Below are positions 60,859-64,000 of a stretch of DNA of 64,000 nucleotides, in pieces. Position numbers and translations under genes: made by a program. The notes beneath the pieces are model-generated. The model saw only the letters and a list, made by a program, of their open reading frames with translations. It had not been told where the DNA came from and did no database searches. Every line of letters starts with the position of its first letter. The first letter of the stretch is position 1. This DNA comes from Lytechinus pictus (lineage: Eukaryota > Echinodermata > Echinoidea > Temnopleuroida > Toxopneustidae): NCBI RefSeq assembly GCF_037042905.1, contig NC_087247.1, positions 36,721,420-36,785,419 of the forward strand, in the 5' to 3' direction.

Positions 60859-63800
60859 CTGTAAAGTAAGAAAAACAATAAAAATTAGATTGTTAAATTA
60901 GTTGGTAAAATACAAGCCTACTTTTCAAAGTTGGAATGAATCTTGGCATCACTCTCTGAGATATTGAAAAAATACATTTACAGACATGCATAGAAAGAAA
61001 TTCCAAATTTCAATTTGGTTCATTGTTTTTAAGTCGACCTTCCCAGATACTCTGATCACTTTGAAATAAATCAACATTTTAGTCCTAAGACACGAGTTAT
61101 TTACCTTAAATATTTCCTTAAATTTTTAATTGTATTCCCAAAAGATTTGACCTTGACCGAGTTACTTGTATTCAATTGTGACGGTTAATAAGAAAGCAAT
61201 CTTACCATGAGGTAAGTTAAAGCTGCTAGGTGACGTGCATCGTCCCTCTGGTGATGACATTGAGGTATAGGAATGGCAGCACTGGGGCGGTGGGTGATTG
61301 CTCCTACGATAATTGTGTCTATTGACCGGTGAGGCTGTCTGGCTACCCAGACCCTCATCCGAGTTTGTCAAGAGTCTTTCTCTCTGCAACCTATCCCTGG
61401 TTGCCTCATCCATAAACACATCTTCATCGTCCTCCTCCTCGATCTCCCCCTCCTCACCGTCACTTCCCCCTTTCCTGGAGGGATGCAAACGTCCTCCAAC
61501 CCCATGGTGAAGGTACATGTGTTTATTGATTGCACTGTCCAATGAGCGGCCTGTAGCGTTGCAGCACGGTAAGGCAGAAAGCTGACCGCGTCTTTCTAAG
61601 GTGGTGCGATCAGCTTCACTGATGGAATCCGAGGGGCAGTACCCCTCCATACCGTTTTGATGAGGCCCATCTGAAAGTACAGACCAATATACAATTCAAT
61701 AATGCTGACAAGAAATGTTCTGTTCATAAAATTGGGTTCATGAAGAAGTTCAAATTCCTTGCAAGGTTCAAGTATTAATGAAATACCTACTCACTACCAA
61801 CAACCTCTATAGAGTTTTAACCAAGTGCTAACATATGCAATACAATATTCTGGAGATGCATGCATACCTTGAATACTGCAGTGATGAGGGGGGCATGGCG
61901 CTATTTCAGGTGGCTCTATGACTTTGGTCTCACTAGGAAAGATGGCTGCCATTCGCACCTGATTGGCAAACCTGAAGGTACTGAGTTTATTCACTGGTCC
62001 ATCTAGAGAATCGCAGTCACTCGCATTGTCATCTTGGTACTTGTCTGTTGCTATAAATACAATGAACACAAAGAGTTTAGATTCACAACTGTTGCTTGCG
62101 TGGCCGGCATACATAACATTCTAATAATTATCCCATGACATTGATCAATCCTTTCTCTCTGTGATTCATAGATGGTGTATCCCATCATATTGAGAAATTG
62201 TTTATGCTATGTGTATGTTACCTTATCTCTCCCACTTCAACAAATTCTTTCTTTATTCTCTATTTACATCGGTTCACATACATAACTTTATAATCCCCCT
62301 CTCTCTCACACATATCTGTTCCTATACAGTTTATATACACCTCCAATCTATTTCCGTTTCTGTCTGTGTGTCTCTCTCAACCTGTCATCATGATGCTGTC
62401 TATGAAACACCCAGTACATTGTTCATATCTTTCTTGCTACATACCTGCACTTGAGACCCCACTGCTTGTCTCTTGATGAATGGTACCTTCTGAGGATCCA
62501 TTGAGGGTGGAGCTAGGAATCTCTGGTGGGACTACGTGATGAGATGATTCTTCAACTGTCAAAACAGATAACAGGTATAAGTAAAACATCTTGAGAGTAC
62601 AAGGCGTAATGTGGATTAATCCATTGAAAAAAAAAACATCTTGCTCTTTTGGATCACATCGTTGATACAGGCTGCAGTAGATAACCAAATTTTTTTGGCA
62701 AATTTCCCAGTGTGTTGAGAACCGAAGTTGAAATTTTAAATATCTTCTACCAACACAAAATTTCATGATCGTATCTCAAATATTAATTTTTAATCAGAGG
62801 ATATCCTCTCACAAAATTTGAAAATATTAAGTCAATGTCCTTTTTCAACTATCCCCTCCTATTGACGGCTTATTCACCAATCACCAAAAGCAAAATTAAA
62901 GTCAGACCCAAGAGCAAAAAGTAAGCTTTAAAATGTAGATTACAATCATCTTGATATCCCTGACAAATTGCACATTTGTTGCACAATCTTTGGTGTTTAT
63001 TTCTTTCCAACTTCTGGTAGACTTACCTCTATATCTCCTTGTTCGTTTGCGAGTGTGATAGATAATGACAACCCAGATGAGTGATGTACCCAGTATACAG
63101 CAAATGACGACTACAATGATGATACTGGTTGTGGTCATATTCCATATGGTACCAGATTCTAAATGGAAATATTTTTTAAAGTCATTACAATAAACATAAT
63201 CAAAAGAGGCTTGGTAGGCATAACTACTGTCCAATTACATCATATGCTCCAAGTGAAAAAAAAAACCAACCTCTGCATTTATCGAAATTTAGATTTAGTG
63301 ATGAGAGACTACAGTTTTGTGTTGGGATAAATTACCAACAATAGACTGAAATGAAAATGTATGTTTTTTTTTAATCTCAAATATACAACTCAGAAGATAT
63401 TGGGTGAACTTATATAGTAACAATCATTTGATCTGGATGGTTTCTATTAACAACTATGTTACGAAATCATTTACAACAAGACCAATTACAATATCGAAGG
63501 AAGGGAACTTACTTTTAGTCACAACAAGCTTTGCACTGTCTGTTCGTGTGCCTAAAGAATTTGTGGCCTCACATGTGTACCTGCCACCGTCCCTGCCTGC
63601 TGCATTCATGATGATCAGGTAACGATCAAAGTCAGTCAGGTGCATGCCATCAGATAATGTGAAAGGCTCATCATCCTTGAACCACCTGATACTAGGACGA
63701 GGACTTCCCTCAACGTTACATTCCATGACAGCTGGTTCTCCAACCTCAATAGTCAGGTCCTTCATTTGACTGGTGAACAGAGGTGGCTCAAGAACAGTCA

Positions 63801-64000
63801 GAGTAGCATTGCTGCTGATGGTGCCTGCAGCGTTGAGGGCAGTACACGTGTACACACCAGTGTCGCTCATCTGGACGTTGTCGATGTAGAACTCTGCAAG
63901 CTCAGTCTTGACCTTGATGCGGCGTTGGCGGGCGGCCGGAAAGTTGATGCCTCCATCCTTCTGCCAGGCAATCTTTGGGGTGGGATGACCTGTGGCTGCA
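60308..64000 (-). CDS. LRIG: LRIG-family receptor, C-terminal part (six exons, 5' end outside window)
   Basis: Minus-strand exons in order: 63513-64000 (continues beyond the window), 63027-63158, 62445-62555, 61868-62050, 61206-61670, 60308-60858; all joined in phase 1, giving about 642 residues. Order: the end of one Ig domain (DTGVYTCTALNAAG), a complete Ig domain (GEPAVMECNVEGSPRPSIRW to GGRYTCEATNSLGT), a short linker, a transmembrane helix ending CCILGTSLIWVVIIYHTRKR, then a long cytoplasmic tail. The helix and its flank are nearly those of vertebrate LRIG1-3 (CCVVGTSLVWVVIIYHTRRR), which identifies the family. LRIG proteins are single-pass membrane regulators of growth-factor receptors. 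The tail has an acidic run (GEEGEIEEEDDED) and a His-rich end. The LRR ectodomain is off-window; which vertebrate LRIG it corresponds to is not decidable. Confidence 0.93.
61206..61670 (-). CDS. LRIG: LRIG cytoplasmic exon 3
   Basis: Encodes MEGYCPSDSISEADRTTLER, the MYLHHGVGG stretch (vertebrate LRIG has a comparable MYLKGN), then GGSDGEEGEIEEEDDEDVFM, a long acidic patch. Donor GTAAGA. Confidence 0.88.
61868..62050 (-). CDS. LRIG: LRIG cytoplasmic exon 2
   Basis: Encodes ATDKYQDDNASDCDSLDG, VNKLSTFRFANQVRMAAIFP and EPPEIAPCPPHHCSIQ. Donor GTATGC, phase 1. Confidence 0.88.
62445..62555 (-). CDS. LRIG: LRIG cytoplasmic exon 1
   Basis: Encodes VEESSHHVVPPEIPSSTLNG to ETSSGVSSA. Vertebrate LRIG has a similar PADIPSYLSSQGT segment at this point. 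Phase 1 at both ends. Confidence 0.9.
63027..63158 (-). CDS. LRIG: LRIG transmembrane exon
   Basis: Encodes SGTIWNMTT and a helix of about 23 residues from SIIIVVVICC to WVVIIY, followed by the stop-transfer HTRKRTRRYR. Acceptor TTTAG, donor GTAAGT. Confidence 0.95.
63513..64000 (-). CDS. LRIG: LRIG exon with Ig domains (partial at window edge)
   Basis: Reads GHPTPKIAWQKDGGINFP, the Ig end YTCTALNAAG, then a full C2-type Ig domain with Cys in VMECNVEG and YTCEATN and the Trp in IRWFKDDE. Donor AAAA|GTAAGT. The exon continues past position 64000. Confidence 0.95.

Overview
The window is animal (metazoan) nuclear DNA. It is AT-rich, its genes are split into short exons by long repeat-filled introns, and it is full of small inverted-repeat transposons, tRNA-derived SINE heads and decayed LINEs. 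The gene set (selenocysteine elongation factor, an LRIG receptor, a Tctex1-type dynein light chain) and the repeat style suggest a marine deuterostome, most likely an echinoderm such as a sea urchin. The species assignment is inference. The genes are ordinary animal genes.

Layout. 1-9.1 kb: no gene; a 58-bp satellite (98-1560), a 2.8-kb inverted-terminal-repeat element built of CAACGTTG subrepeats with a MITE nested in it (1924-4751), then plain AT-rich DNA. 9.6-44.7 kb, minus strand: a complete EEFSEC gene (selenocysteine-specific translation elongation factor). I could join 16 coding exons in frame into a 584-residue protein. One intron (12816-13510) has AT-AC ends and textbook U12-type signals. 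Its 7.6-kb intron between exons 7 and 8 holds a 6.9-kb element with 16-bp inverted ends and TTAA flanks. Its 18-kb first intron holds TTAA-flanked MITEs, a LINE remnant, a 287-bp tandem array, a 65-85-bp array, a 2.1-kb near-palindrome made of GCGAACTAGTTCGC units, G-run elements, a region studded with GCGAGCGCGAAGCGCGAGC, and a 242-bp triplicate.

44.8-51 kb: intergenic; a tRNA-like SINE head, two further TTAA MITEs and low-complexity DNA. 51142-51870, plus strand: an uninterrupted 242-codon Tctex1-domain gene (DYNLT4/5-like), a probable dynein light chain. 52-60.3 kb: intergenic, probably including a long LRIG 3' UTR. 60308-64000, minus strand: the last six coding exons of an LRIG-type gene (Ig domains, transmembrane helix, cytoplasmic tail); its LRR ectodomain lies beyond the window.

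The three genes have unrelated jobs: selenoprotein decoding, a dynein accessory light chain and receptor-signalling control. Nothing suggests co-regulation. The most notable signals are the AT-AC intron in EEFSEC, the large foldback array in its first intron, and a multi-copy TTAA-flanked foldback family. I found no clearly new multi-gene system.
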